Assembly (NCBI GenBank): GCA_016794365.1
Contig: JAEUKB010000100.1
Location: forward strand, 62,001 to 126,000
From: Myxococcales bacterium
Lineage (GTDB): Bacteria > Myxococcota_A > Polyangia > Palsa-1104 > JAEUJZ01
Direction: 5' to 3'
DNA: 64,000 nt
The position numbers and the translations under genes were made by a program. A model generated the notes under the pieces. That model had not been told where the DNA came from, ran no database searches, and saw only the letters and a list, made by a program, of their open reading frames with translations. This document shows, piece after piece, positions 24,924-34,101 of this stretch (position 1 is the stretch's first letter; the number at the start of each line of letters is the position of its first letter).

Positions 24924-26441
24924 TTAGAAGAACCCGAGCTTCTTCGGCGAGTAGCTGACCAGCATGTTCTTGGTCTGCTGATAGTGGTTGAGCATCATGC
25001 GGTGGTTTTCTCGACCGATGCCCGACTGCTTGTAGCCGCCGAACGCCGCGTGCGCTGGATAGGCGTGATAGCAGTTGGTCCAGACGCGACCGGCTTGGAT
25101 GCTGCGACCGAAGCGATACGCACGGTTTACGTCGCGCGTCCACACACCCGCGCCCAGTCCGTACAGCGTGTCGTTGGCAATCGCCAGCGCTTCTGCGTCG
25201 TCCTTGAACGTCGTCACCGACACCACCGGGCCGAAGATCTCCTCTTGGAAGATGCGCATCTTGTTGTGGCCCTTAAACACCGTCGGCTTGATGTAGTAGC
25301 CACCGGCAAGGTCTCCCGGCAGGTTGTTGCGCTCACCGCCGATCAGCACCTGAGCGCCTTCCTGACGACCGATGTCAAAGTAGCTCAGGATCTTTTCGAG
25401 CTGCTCGGACGAAGCCTGCGCACCAATCATCGTCGCTGGATCGAGCGGATCACCTTGCTTGATGGCCGCCACCCGCGCGAGTGCCCGTTCCATGAAGCGC
25501 TCGTAGATGCTCTCGTGAATCAGCGCACGGCTCGGGCAGGTACAGACTTCACCCTGGTTGAGCGCAAACATCACAAAGCCTTCGATCGCTTTGTCAAAGA
25601 ACTCATCGTCGGCAGCCGCTACGTCTGAAAAGAAGATGTTGGGCGACTTGCCACCCAGCTCCAGCGTCACCGGAATCAGGTTGTGGCTGGCGTACTGCAT
25701 GATCAGACGGCCCGTCGTCGTCTCGCCGGTAAAAGCAATCTTGGCGATGCGACTGCTCGACGCGAGCGGCTTGCCCGCTTCCAGACCAAAGCCGTTGACG
25801 ATGTTGACCACGCCCGGCGGCAGCAGGTGACCAATCAGCTCGGCCAGCACCAGCACCGACGCGGGAGTCTGCTCCGCAGGCTTTAGGACCACCGCATTTC
25901 CAGCCGCCAGCGCCGGCGCCAGCTTCCACGTCGCCATCAGCAGCGGGAAGTTCCACGGGATGATCTGACCGACGACTCCGAGCGGCTCATGGAAGTGATA
26001 CGCGATGGTGTCGTGATCGATCTCCGAGATGCCACCTTCCTGCGCCCGAATCGCGCCCGCAAAGTAGCGAAAGTGATCGATCGCGAGCGGCAGGTCAGCG
26101 GCCATCGTCTCTCGAATCGGCTTGCCGTTGTCCCACGTCTCGGCCTGCGCCAAAAGCGGCAGGTTGTCTTCCATCACCTGCGCGATCTTGTTGAGGATGA
26201 CCGCGCGCTCCGCAACGCTCGTGCGACCCCAGGCATCCTTGGCGGCGTGTGCAGCGTCGAGCGCCAGCTCAATGTCCTGCGCATTCGATCGCGCCACTTC
26301 GCACAGCACCTGACCGTTTACCGGCGAGATGTTCTGGAAATACGCGCCGCTCCTCGGGGCCTCCCACCGACCGTTGATGAAGTTGCCATAGCGGGCTTTG
26401 AAGATCTTCGATGCGGGGTTGGCGGACTCGGGTGTGTTCAT
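24924..26441 (-). CDS. NAD(P)-dependent aldehyde dehydrogenase (AcoD/ExaC group)
   Basis: Cytoplasmic enzyme oxidising aldehydes such as acetaldehyde to carboxylates. Signatures include VVLKPAEQTP (cofactor lysine), FTGETTTGR, LELGGKSPN with the catalytic glutamate, and NQGEVCTCPSR with the catalytic cysteine. The length of 505 residues and the C-terminal GGYKQSGIGREN fit the acetaldehyde/chloroacetaldehyde group. ATG 26441 has a GGAGGA site nine bases upstream; the longer frame is excluded. With DUF779 it forms a two-gene unit. Confidence 0.94.
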   Translation of the reverse strand: MNTPESANPASKIFKARYGNFINGRWEAPRSGAYFQNISPVNGQVLCEVARSNAQDIELALDAAHAAKDAWGRTSVAERAVILNKIAQVMEDNLPLLAQAETWDNGKPIRETMAADLPLAIDHFRYFAGAIRAQEGGISEIDHDTIAYHFHEPLGVVGQIIPWNFPLLMATWKLAPALAAGNAVVLKPAEQTPASVLVLAELIGHLLPPGVVNIVNGFGLEAGKPLASSSRIAKIAFTGETTTGRLIMQYASHNLIPVTLELGGKSPNIFFSDVAAADDEFFDKAIEGFVMFALNQGEVCTCPSRALIHESIYERFMERALARVAAIKQGDPLDPATMIGAQASSEQLEKILSYFDIGRQEGAQVLIGGERNNLPGDLAGGYYIKPTVFKGHNKMRIFQEEIFGPVVSVTTFKDDAEALAIANDTLYGLGAGVWTRDVNRAYRFGRSIQAGRVWTNCYHAYPAHAAFGGYKQSGIGRENHRMMLNHYQQTKNMLVSYSPKKLGFF

Positions 26442-27162
26442 GACGTTTTCTCCTCCAGAGCGCGAACAGGGCTGCGCGCGAACAGGACTGCGAAGAACTG
26501 GACCAGAGGCGATCCTACGCCAAAAGCGCGACAAAAGCGCCAGCCAGCACATCGCCCACGCAGCAGTCAGCCAGCCCCGCGCAAAGCCCACGCAAACGCG
26601 AGCCTATTTTTCAATCAAGCATCCGATACGCATGATCAAAATCTGTCTTTTTATACAGAAAATCCACCAGTTATCATCAATTTATGTATCAAAATAATAT
26701 CCAAATTTATTCTGTATCACACAAGTGAAGCAGAGGTAGGTTTCTACTATCCAGCGAAACGACATGCGCCGCTCAGTCGGCCTTCCCACCCACTTCCCAA
26801 TGCAGCGATGACCAGGCAATTTCTCGACGGGAATCAAGAACCAGAGAACAGACGCCATACGCTTCCCTGCGCTGACCCGTTTTGGCCATTGCACTTACTC
26901 CCAGTTGAATCGATCTGGTTATCGGCGTCCGCCCGCAAAGGTGCTTGTCACCTGCTGGTCCGGCCTGTCGATGAAGCCAAACGCTCCGTGATCTTGATTA
27001 AAATACGTGAATTGAATAGCAAAATGTTATCAGCTTATTGTCTGCGATGACTTTCGCACTTGGATGTAGGCTTTGGCTTGCACACCTCGTCGCCTATCGT
27101 GTGAAAGTGTAAGAGCGGGTACGCGCCAACGTGATCATCCGGCCCGCAACAAGGAGCAAGCG
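26442..27162. other. Non-coding gap with AT-rich island
   Basis: About 720 bases without a supportable gene, between divergent transcription units. Stretches at roughly 26600-26760 and 26990-27060 are far more AT-rich than the rest of the window. ATACAGAA (26653-26660) and TTCTGTAT (26710-26717) form an inverted repeat with a 49-base gap. Open frames crossing this region have no ribosome-binding site and no recognisable protein features. It may hold promoters for both flanking units, and the composition change is compatible with past insertion. Confidence 0.6.
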
Positions 27163-28716
27163 ATGACGCAGCAGCGGCGGAAAGCCTACATCGTGTCGGA
27201 CCTTCACCTCGGTGGTGCCGCACCGCAAGCGGAAGGGGAGCGCGGGTTTCAGATCTGTACCCAGACCGCTGCGCTTGCGGACTTCATCGATCGCTTGGCC
27301 ACGCAGCCCGCCCACAGCCCGGTGGAGCTGGTCATCAACGGCGACTTTGTGGACTTTTTGGCAGAGCCAGCGGAAAGCAGCCGATCGGGCGAGCTGGGCT
27401 GGGTGCCTCTGCGCGAAGACGAAGCGGTCGCGCAGCGGCTCCTGGAAACGGTGGTCCGTCGCAGCCCGGATGTGTTCGCAGCGCTGCGGCGGCTTTTTGC
27501 CCACGGTCACTCGCTGACGGTGCTGCTCGGCAATCACGACATTGAGCTGGCCTATCCAGCGGTGCGCAAGGTGCTCGCGCAGCAGCTCGGCGTTCCCGAT
27601 CACATGGCGCTGCGCTTTTTGTACGACGGCGAAGCGTATTCGATCGGCAACGCGCTCATCGAGCACGGCAACCGCTACGACGGCTGGAACGCGATCGACT
27701 ACGACGCACTGCGCCGAGTGTGCTCGCTTTTGTCGCGCGGTCAGCCGATTCCCAGCGATCGCAGGCTGACGCCGCCAGCGGGCAGTCAGCTCGTCGCACA
27801 GGTCATGAACCCGCTCAAGCAGCGCTTTCCGTTTGTCGATCTGCTCAAGCCGGAATCGACGGCGGCGGTCCCGCTGCTGCTCGCGCTCGATCCAAGCGCC
27901 AAGCACCTGATCGTGCAGCTTGCGAAGCTGGCGCTCTTGGCCAAAGAGCACAAGCTGACCACGCCCGCGCTGCCCACTCGCTCGGGAGACATCAGCGCCG
28001 GTCCCGGCAGTCGCGGCGGCGTGGGCGGTGAGCTGGGCTTTCGCAGTGGAACAAGTGACAGCGACGCAGCGCTCCGGGCCGTGCTGGGTGAAGCGCTCGG
28101 CAAAGAAGAAGCCAGTCGCTTTCTTCAGCTTTTGTCTGCGCCCGAAGCCGGTGTGCTGCGCAGCGACGGACTCCGAGACGGAACACGCGGTGACATTGCC
28201 GCCAGTCCCGTCGTTCGCGGCCCGCAGCGCGAGTCTACGTGGAGCGGAGGCATGTCGTGGGTCAAGCTGCTGCTCGCGTCGGGAAGTGACACCGATGCAC
28301 GGCTGCCTGCGCTGCGTAGTGCCCTGCGTGCGTTCTGCGATCCGACGCTGTTTCATCTGGACAAGGAGTCTCCCGACGAGCCGCTCTATCGCGCCGCCAC
28401 CGAGCTTGCCCGCCTGGGACGCTTTCAGTACGTGGTGATGGGCCACACGCACCTCGCACGCGATCTGTCCATCGACGGAAAAGGCCGCTACTTAAACAGT
28501 GGAACCTGGGCCGATCTGATGTGCGTTCCCGACGAAGTATTTGCCGAAGATCCGCGCGCTGCGGACGAAGCGCTGCGACGGCTGTGCAGTGACATCGTCG
28601 ATCGACGCTACGACCGGCTGATCTTGCAAAAGCCAACCTATGTTCGGCTGGAGCTTTCCGACGACAAAGTCTGTGCCGCATCGGTCGAGACCTATCGAGG
28701 CGGAGCGGCGCTCTGA
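27163..28716 (+). CDS. Calcineurin-like metallophosphoesterase
   Basis: A 517-residue predicted phosphoesterase. The dinuclear-metal motifs occur in order: SDLHLGG (Asp13, His15), NGDFVDFL, LLGNHDIE and, after a long insert, VMGHTHLARD near the C-terminus. The N-terminus resembles LpxH-like hydrolases, but the protein is twice their length because of a helical and Gly-rich insert between the GNHD and GHTH motifs. An AAGGAG at 27151-27156 supports ATG 27163. Its TGA overlaps the ATG of the next gene (TGATG), so the two are translationally coupled, which suggests that the phosphoesterase works with the giant STAND protein. Confidence 0.88.
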   Translation: MTQQRRKAYIVSDLHLGGAAPQAEGERGFQICTQTAALADFIDRLATQPAHSPVELVINGDFVDFLAEPAESSRSGELGWVPLREDEAVAQRLLETVVRRSPDVFAALRRLFAHGHSLTVLLGNHDIELAYPAVRKVLAQQLGVPDHMALRFLYDGEAYSIGNALIEHGNRYDGWNAIDYDALRRVCSLLSRGQPIPSDRRLTPPAGSQLVAQVMNPLKQRFPFVDLLKPESTAAVPLLLALDPSAKHLIVQLAKLALLAKEHKLTTPALPTRSGDISAGPGSRGGVGGELGFRSGTSDSDAALRAVLGEALGKEEASRFLQLLSAPEAGVLRSDGLRDGTRGDIAASPVVRGPQRESTWSGGMSWVKLLLASGSDTDARLPALRSALRAFCDPTLFHLDKESPDEPLYRAATELARLGRFQYVVMGHTHLARDLSIDGKGRYLNSGTWADLMCVPDEVFAEDPRAADEALRRLCSDIVDRRYDRLILQKPTYVRLELSDDKVCAASVETYRGGAAL

Positions 28717-31700
28717 TGCTGCCGAGCGATGAGCGACGACACTTATTTGCTGCCATTGCGCGGGTCACGGTCGAGACGCCCTATGGGGAGCAGCGCGGCA
28801 CCGCGTTCTTGGTTGCCGCAGGCTATGCACTGACGGCGCTGCATGTGGTGGCCGATCGCATGGCCGACGAGCCGCACGCGCTCGGTCCGATTCGCCTCTT
28901 GTTTCCGTCCGGCAGCGTCGAAGCCACGCTGGCTTTTCACGATCGAAACCAGGACTTTGCGCTGCTTCAGCTTGCGGCCCGTGTCAGCGATGCGTCCGGT
29001 CGTCCGCTCTCGCCGCTGCCGCTGTCGTCGCTCAGCGAAGAAGATCTAAGCGCCGGTGCCAGCGCGTTTGTGTCGTTCGGCTTTCCCGAAGCCCGGCCCG
29101 ACGGACTGTGGGTCAGCGGTCAGGTTCGATCGACGCTGTCACAGGTCGCAGGACATCCCGCGCTTCAGCTCTTTTCCGACGAAGCAGCCGCAGGCCAGGG
29201 TGCTCCGCTCGCGGGACTGTCCGGTGCGCCGGTCTTTGTCGATGGAGCCGTCGCGGGACTTTTGCGCTGGGCGACGCTGGATGAGCAAGGCAAGTCGGTC
29301 GCGGGCAGCGTGTTTGCCTGTCCGATCGCTGCGCCTCAGGCTGCGCTCCATGCGCTCTCGATCCCGCTGCCGCCGTCGCGCTGTCCCTATCCTGGCATCG
29401 TCCCGTTTTCGCCCGAGCAAGGTCCGCTGTTCTTCGGTCGTCGCAGCGAGATCGGCTGGCTGGTCGAAAACATCCGTCGTCACCGTCTGCTGCTGGTGAT
29501 TGGCGCGTCGGGCTCGGGGAAGACCTCGCTGGTTCAGGCGGGACTTGTACCGACGCTGGATCAGAACATCGCGACGCGGCTGCTGCGTCCTGTCGCGGAT
29601 GCGCTACCGACGACACAGCAAGTGCAGAGCCAGCTTCGCGAGTCACACGCCGAGAGGCTGGTGCTGATCATCGATCAGCTCGAAGAAGTGCTCAGACTGG
29701 ACCGTCGGCCCGAGCAGCATGCGCTGATTCGCCAAGTTCAGACGCTGACCGCGCTGTCCCAGGTGACCGTGGTGCTGGTGCTGCGAGCCGACTTTTTCCC
29801 CGAGCTTCTGGCGAGTCCGCTGTGGCCGATTGAGCCTGCGCAGCGTCTTGAAGTGGCCCCGCTGCTTGGGGAACGCCTGGTCGAAGCGATCGTCGAGCCC
29901 GCACGGCAGCAAGGTGTGCGCGTCGATCCAGACCTGCTTCAGCGGCTCCGCAGCGAAGTGTCCGACGAACCGGGCGCGCTACCGCTTTTGCAAGAGACGC
30001 TCGTGCTGCTGTGGCAGCGACGGACAGGGCGACGACTCTCGCTGCGGGCCTACGAAGATCTGGCGACGCTGATCTCGCCGCGTGAGGCCGCTGACGCGCA
30101 GTCGATAAGTGGGCTCGGGGTCGCGCTGACGCTGCACGCTGAAGCCTTTCTGGCCGCGCAGGCCGATCGAGAGCAGAAGCTGTGTCGTCGCACGCTGCTG
30201 CGGCTGACCCAGTTTGGGGAAGGTCGCCCACATACTCGACGACAGCAAGCGTGGCGCGCGCTGTTTGCTGCCGATGACGACGAGTCCCAGACGGAAGCCT
30301 TGCTCCAGAAGCTGGTCCAAGCGCGACTCATCACCACCAGCGTCGGGGCGGAAGTGGGCTCTGACGGTCAACTCGAAGTCCGTCCCGGTGAGCCGCCCGA
30401 GGTGCGGGTCGATCTGTCGCATGAAGTGATGCTGCGCGCGTGGCCGAGGCTCCGTCGCTGGCTGTCTGAACACCGTCAAGCAGAGCGGCTGCGCCGACGG
30501 CTAGAGCAGCATGCCGAGGAGCGCAGTCGTCTGAAGAGTCAAGGGGGCGGGCTGCTCGATCCGGTCGAGACGCGCGAAGCCGAGCAGTTTTTGCAGAGCG
30601 CCGACGCTGCCGAGCTGGGCGTCAGTGAAGCGGTGCGGACGCTCGTCGCGGACAGTCGAACCCAGCTAGAACGCCGGGAAGCCGCGACGCGCGATGCCGC
30701 CATTGAAAAGGCCAAGCAAGCGCTGCTTTTGCTAGAAGAACGCGCGACGGCACGCGCAAGGCAGTGGAAGATCGTGGCGACGATGACGCTGCTGCTCTTT
30801 GGCTCGGCGACGGTGCTGCTGTTCTGGGCGCTGCGTGAGCGACGGTGGGCCAAGCTCCGGCAGGAACAAGCGACGCACTGGGCCGAGTCCGAAGCGGAAG
30901 CGCGCAAGCTGGCGCTGGACAAGCAAAAGCTGGCGACGCAGCGGTTTCTGACGGCACAAGCGCAGGTGTATCGCGACGATGCGCCGGATCTGGCAGCGCT
31001 GCTCGGGGTGGCTGCCGAGACGCTGGGACGCAGCGCAGAGTCGGAAGGTCTGCTGCTTCAGCTTCTGTCGCGACGGATGCCGCTGCGACGGATGATTCAT
31101 CTGAGCGGTCAGCCGGTGCGAGCGCTGGCGCAGTCTCCCGACGGCAAGACGCTGGCGGCTGGCTTTTCTGACGGACAGATCTGGCTCATCGACGAACCCA
31201 GCGGCAAGCCCAAGCGCGCAGGCCTTGTCGGACACAGCGGCGAAGTGACCGCGCTCGACTTTTCCAGCGACGGCAAGCGCCTGTTTTCAGCAGGCAGCGA
31301 CAAGCTGGTTCGGGCCTGGAGCGTCGATGCAGGCGCGTCCCTGGGTCAGCCGATCGGCAGCCCGCTGGCTGGACACACGACCGCGATTCGATCCCTTTCG
31401 ACGAGCCCCGACGGAAAGCTCTTGGCGACGGGCAGCGACGATGGCGTGATCTTGCTGTGGGATCAACAGACGGGCGAGCTGGCCGGTCCGCCGCTGCGGG
31501 AACATCAGCGCGCGGTGATGGCGCTGCGCTTTTCTGCCGATGGTAAGCAGCTTCTCTCGGGTGGGGACGATCAGACGGTGCGGCTGTGGGATGCGAAGGC
31601 GGCGCGCAGGATCCAGGTGCTGCTCGGAGCGCCGAACACGGTGCGGGCGGTGGCGCTCACGGGCAAGCAGGCGGCGGCGGGCGACTGGGAAGGAAACCTG

Positions 31701-32990
31701 CTTTTGTGGGACTTGGCGACGGGAAAACCGATCATCAAGCCGCAGAAAGGCCATCGCTTGTCGGTAAGCGGGCTGGCTGTTTCTCCGTCGGGAACGATGC
31801 TGTATTCGGCAAGCTGGGATGGAGAGCTGCGCAGGTGGCGACCCGAGACGGGGCTTGCGTTTGGACCGGCGCTGCGGGCTCGGCAAGGCGCACTTCAGAC
31901 GCTGCTGCTGCGTCCCGACGGACAGTCGCTGTGGAGCGCGACGGACGAAGGACGCCTGCTGGAGCTACAAATCGACGAGCGCTCACCGCTGGAGCTGGAA
32001 GCACACGTTCTCGATAGTGAGCTGTCGAGCAGCTCGCACAGCGCCGACGGAAAGCTGCTGGCGATAGGTGGCTGGGGCAAGCAGGTGGAGCTGTGGCGCG
32101 CGACGGGCGACGGGCTTGTGCGACAGGGTGTGCTGCGCGGGCACGACGGAAGCGTCAGCGCGGTGGCGATCTCTCCCGATGGGAAACGGCTGGCCTCGGC
32201 GGACTTTCAGAAGGTGGTGAAGCTGTGGGATGTGGCGGCAGGCTCGTCGCAGCAGATCATCCAAAGTGGCGAGCTGGTGAATGCGCTGGCGTTTTCTCCC
32301 GACGGGAACATCCTGGCGATTGCGGGCTTTGATGCGACGGTGCGACTGTGGGATGTACGCGCAGGTACCGAGCGGCAGACGCTGCGCGGTCACGGAGCGG
32401 CGGTGTGGAGCGTGGCGTTTTCTCGGGATGGCAAGCGGCTGTGCTCGGCCAGCCACGATCAGACGCTTCGCGTGTGGGATGCTCAGACGGGCCAAGCCAT
32501 CGGCCAGCCGCTCGCTGGACATCGCTATCCGGTGACGAGCTGTCAGTTTTTACCCGACGGAGAGCGCCTGCTCAGCGGAAGTGAAGACAAGACCCTGCGC
32601 TTGTGGGACGTGACGACGGGACAGACCATCGGGCAGCCGTTGCGCGGTCACAGCGGTCGCGTAAACCAAGTTGCGCTCAGTCCCGACGGACGCTTGGCGG
32701 TGTCGGTCAGTGAAGACGAGACGCTGCGACTGTGGGATGTGTCGTCGCAGCAAGCGCTCGGACCGGGACTGCTCGGGCATGTTCGCTCAGCGACGGCGGT
32801 CTTACAGAGTCCAGACGGGACGAAGGCCTATACGGTCAGTCTCGATGGCTCGCTGCGGGTGTGGGATCTGTCGGTGTCATCGTGGCTGCGCCGAGCCTGT
32901 CGCTTGGCGGGACGCGATCTCAGTCGAGAAGAGCGCGCACGCTTTGTCGGAGATGTCGCCCTGCCACCGCTGTGCGAAGTCTCACCCTAG
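28716..32990 (+). CDS. Trypsin-like peptidase / nSTAND1 NTPase / transmembrane / WD40 giant protein
   Basis: A 1424-residue multidomain protein. Residues 1-215 are a trypsin-fold domain with a credible triad (His43 in TALHVV, Asp80 in RNQDFALLQL, Ser169 in GLSGAP). Residues about 220-640 are an nSTAND1 NTPase: a PYPGIVPFSPEQGPLFFGR lead-in, Walker A GASGSGKTS at 263-271, Walker B LIIDQLEEV near 315. A charged coiled coil and one membrane span (about 687-708) follow. The C-terminal 600 residues contain 14 WD40 repeats, enough for two seven-bladed propellers. STAND proteins typically oligomerise when the sensor repeats detect a signal and then unleash an effector; here the effector would be the protease. 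Target and trigger are unknown. Confidence 0.88.
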   Translation: MLPSDERRHLFAAIARVTVETPYGEQRGTAFLVAAGYALTALHVVADRMADEPHALGPIRLLFPSGSVEATLAFHDRNQDFALLQLAARVSDASGRPLSPLPLSSLSEEDLSAGASAFVSFGFPEARPDGLWVSGQVRSTLSQVAGHPALQLFSDEAAAGQGAPLAGLSGAPVFVDGAVAGLLRWATLDEQGKSVAGSVFACPIAAPQAALHALSIPLPPSRCPYPGIVPFSPEQGPLFFGRRSEIGWLVENIRRHRLLLVIGASGSGKTSLVQAGLVPTLDQNIATRLLRPVADALPTTQQVQSQLRESHAERLVLIIDQLEEVLRLDRRPEQHALIRQVQTLTALSQVTVVLVLRADFFPELLASPLWPIEPAQRLEVAPLLGERLVEAIVEPARQQGVRVDPDLLQRLRSEVSDEPGALPLLQETLVLLWQRRTGRRLSLRAYEDLATLISPREAADAQSISGLGVALTLHAEAFLAAQADREQKLCRRTLLRLTQFGEGRPHTRRQQAWRALFAADDDESQTEALLQKLVQARLITTSVGAEVGSDGQLEVRPGEPPEVRVDLSHEVMLRAWPRLRRWLSEHRQAERLRRRLEQHAEERSRLKSQGGGLLDPVETREAEQFLQSADAAELGVSEAVRTLVADSRTQLERREAATRDAAIEKAKQALLLLEERATARARQWKIVATMTLLLFGSATVLLFWALRERRWAKLRQEQATHWAESEAEARKLALDKQKLATQRFLTAQAQVYRDDAPDLAALLGVAAETLGRSAESEGLLLQLLSRRMPLRRMIHLSGQPVRALAQSPDGKTLAAGFSDGQIWLIDEPSGKPKRAGLVGHSGEVTALDFSSDGKRLFSAGSDKLVRAWSVDAGASLGQPIGSPLAGHTTAIRSLSTSPDGKLLATGSDDGVILLWDQQTGELAGPPLREHQRAVMALRFSADGKQLLSGGDDQTVRLWDAKAARRIQVLLGAPNTVRAVALTGKQAAAGDWEGNLLLWDLATGKPIIKPQKGHRLSVSGLAVSPSGTMLYSASWDGELRRWRPETGLAFGPALRARQGALQTLLLRPDGQSLWSATDEGRLLELQIDERSPLELEAHVLDSELSSSSHSADGKLLAIGGWGKQVELWRATGDGLVRQGVLRGHDGSVSAVAISPDGKRLASADFQKVVKLWDVAAGSSQQIIQSGELVNALAFSPDGNILAIAGFDATVRLWDVRAGTERQTLRGHGAAVWSVAFSRDGKRLCSASHDQTLRVWDAQTGQAIGQPLAGHRYPVTSCQFLPDGERLLSGSEDKTLRLWDVTTGQTIGQPLRGHSGRVNQVALSPDGRLAVSVSEDETLRLWDVSSQQALGPGLLGHVRSATAVLQSPDGTKAYTVSLDGSLRVWDLSVSSWLRRACRLAGRDLSREERARFVGDVALPPLCEVSP

Positions 32991-33032
32991 TCCGCCCCCG
33001 ATCACAGCGGACCCTGCGTAAGAAGGCCAAAA

Positions 33033-33138
33033 GAGTCCGTTAGGAATCGTTTGGGAGTCCGTTAGGAATCGTTTGGGAGTCCGTTAGGAATCGTTTGGGA
33101 GTCCATTAGGAATCGTTTGGGAGTCCATTAGGAATCGT
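33033..33138. repeat. Tandem repeat, 22-bp unit x 4.8 (two 11-mers)
   Basis: The unit consists of the 11-mer GTTAGGAATCG followed by TTTGGGAGTCC, head to tail, nearly five times; the last two copies carry a G-to-A change (CCATTAGG). It fills the gap between the convergent 3' ends of the WD40 gene and plsC. The same 11-mer family recurs in inverse orientation at 37129-37260. There are no variable spacers, so this is not a CRISPR array. Confidence 0.92.
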
Positions 33139-33159
33139 GCTCTGCGTTGCGAGCGATGC

Positions 33160-33960
33160 TTACGACTCTGCGCTAGAGACGCCTTCTTTTCCTTCCGCAG
33201 CCAGGAACAGCTCTTTGTCGCCGCCTTTTCCACCAATCTGAACGTGTAGATCGATGATGGCGTTGCGAACCTTGCGGATCAGCGTGTCGCGATCTTGATA
33301 GCCGAGTCCTTCCGTTGCAATCGGCTCTCCCATCACGATGTCTACTTTGCCCGGACGAACAAACGGACTACCGGGAAGGAGAATGTTGATGCTGCCGTTG
33401 ATCGCAACCGGAACGATGGGAACGCCCGCTTGCAGCGCGAACATAAACGGTCCTTTTTTGAAAGGAAGGATGGTTCCGTCTTTGGATCGCGTTCCTTCGG
33501 GATAAACCAAGATCGGAATGCCGCTGCGGATCTTGTCACAGGCTTCCTGAAGACTCTGGAGCGCCTGCTCGCGGTTGCGCCGATCGACGAAGATCATGCC
33601 GGTCACGGTCATGTACCAGCCGAGAAACGGAATCGACTGAAGGATCTTCTTGGCAATGAAGCGTAGGTTGACCGGAACGTGGATGAACGCACAGACAATG
33701 TCGAACATCGACTGATGGTTCATCATGAAGATGTAGGGCTTGCCTGGCTCGGGTACAAAGCCCGGATGCTGCGTCAGCTCACAGCCCGAGATCACGGCGG
33801 CACCGGGACTCCAGAAGCGACGAGCCCACGACAGCGGCGTATGTGGATCTCTGCGAAAGACCAGCCCGTACGCGATGGCCGACGACATCCAGAACAGGGA
33901 CCAGGGCGCAAAGCCGACCCACTTGAGCACATCAATAATGTCGCGGTCTATCCGACGCAT
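33160..33960 (-). CDS. plsC: 1-acyl-sn-glycerol-3-phosphate acyltransferase (PlsC family)
   Basis: Membrane-associated enzyme acylating lysophosphatidic acid to phosphatidic acid in phospholipid synthesis. Signatures are the catalytic NHQSMFD (HX4D), the substrate motif PEGTRSKDG and the following PFKKGPF. A hydrophobic N-terminal stretch (WVGFAPWSLFWMSSAIAYGLVF) would anchor it to the inner membrane. It has 266 residues. ATG 33960 is preferred over a TTG eight codons upstream, though neither has a good ribosome-binding site. Confidence 0.9.
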   Translation of the reverse strand: MRRIDRDIIDVLKWVGFAPWSLFWMSSAIAYGLVFRRDPHTPLSWARRFWSPGAAVISGCELTQHPGFVPEPGKPYIFMMNHQSMFDIVCAFIHVPVNLRFIAKKILQSIPFLGWYMTVTGMIFVDRRNREQALQSLQEACDKIRSGIPILVYPEGTRSKDGTILPFKKGPFMFALQAGVPIVPVAINGSINILLPGSPFVRPGKVDIVMGEPIATEGLGYQDRDTLIRKVRNAIIDLHVQIGGKGGDKELFLAAEGKEGVSSAES

Positions 33961-34101
33961 GAACGCACATGATACGAGACTCAAAATTTGCGGATCAAGA
34001 CCTACCTGCTCTGCACAAATCAGTATCTCTTACGCCTCTTATTGAGCGCGCTAGCAAGATTATCGGTATTTCATACGACTCTTATTGGATTCAGAAGCTT
34101 G

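Noticed and set aside
25989..27050. 353-codon plus-strand open frame running into the AT-rich gap
   Set aside because: The first half is antisense to aldehyde dehydrogenase, the rest shows abrupt composition change, and there is no ribosome-binding site or domain.
27094..28452. 452-codon minus-strand open frame
   Set aside because: Antisense to the metallophosphoesterase, which has clear motifs and a strong ribosome-binding site.
33033..33138. Possible CRISPR array
   Set aside because: The units abut with no variable spacers and no cas genes are present; it is a plain tandem repeat.
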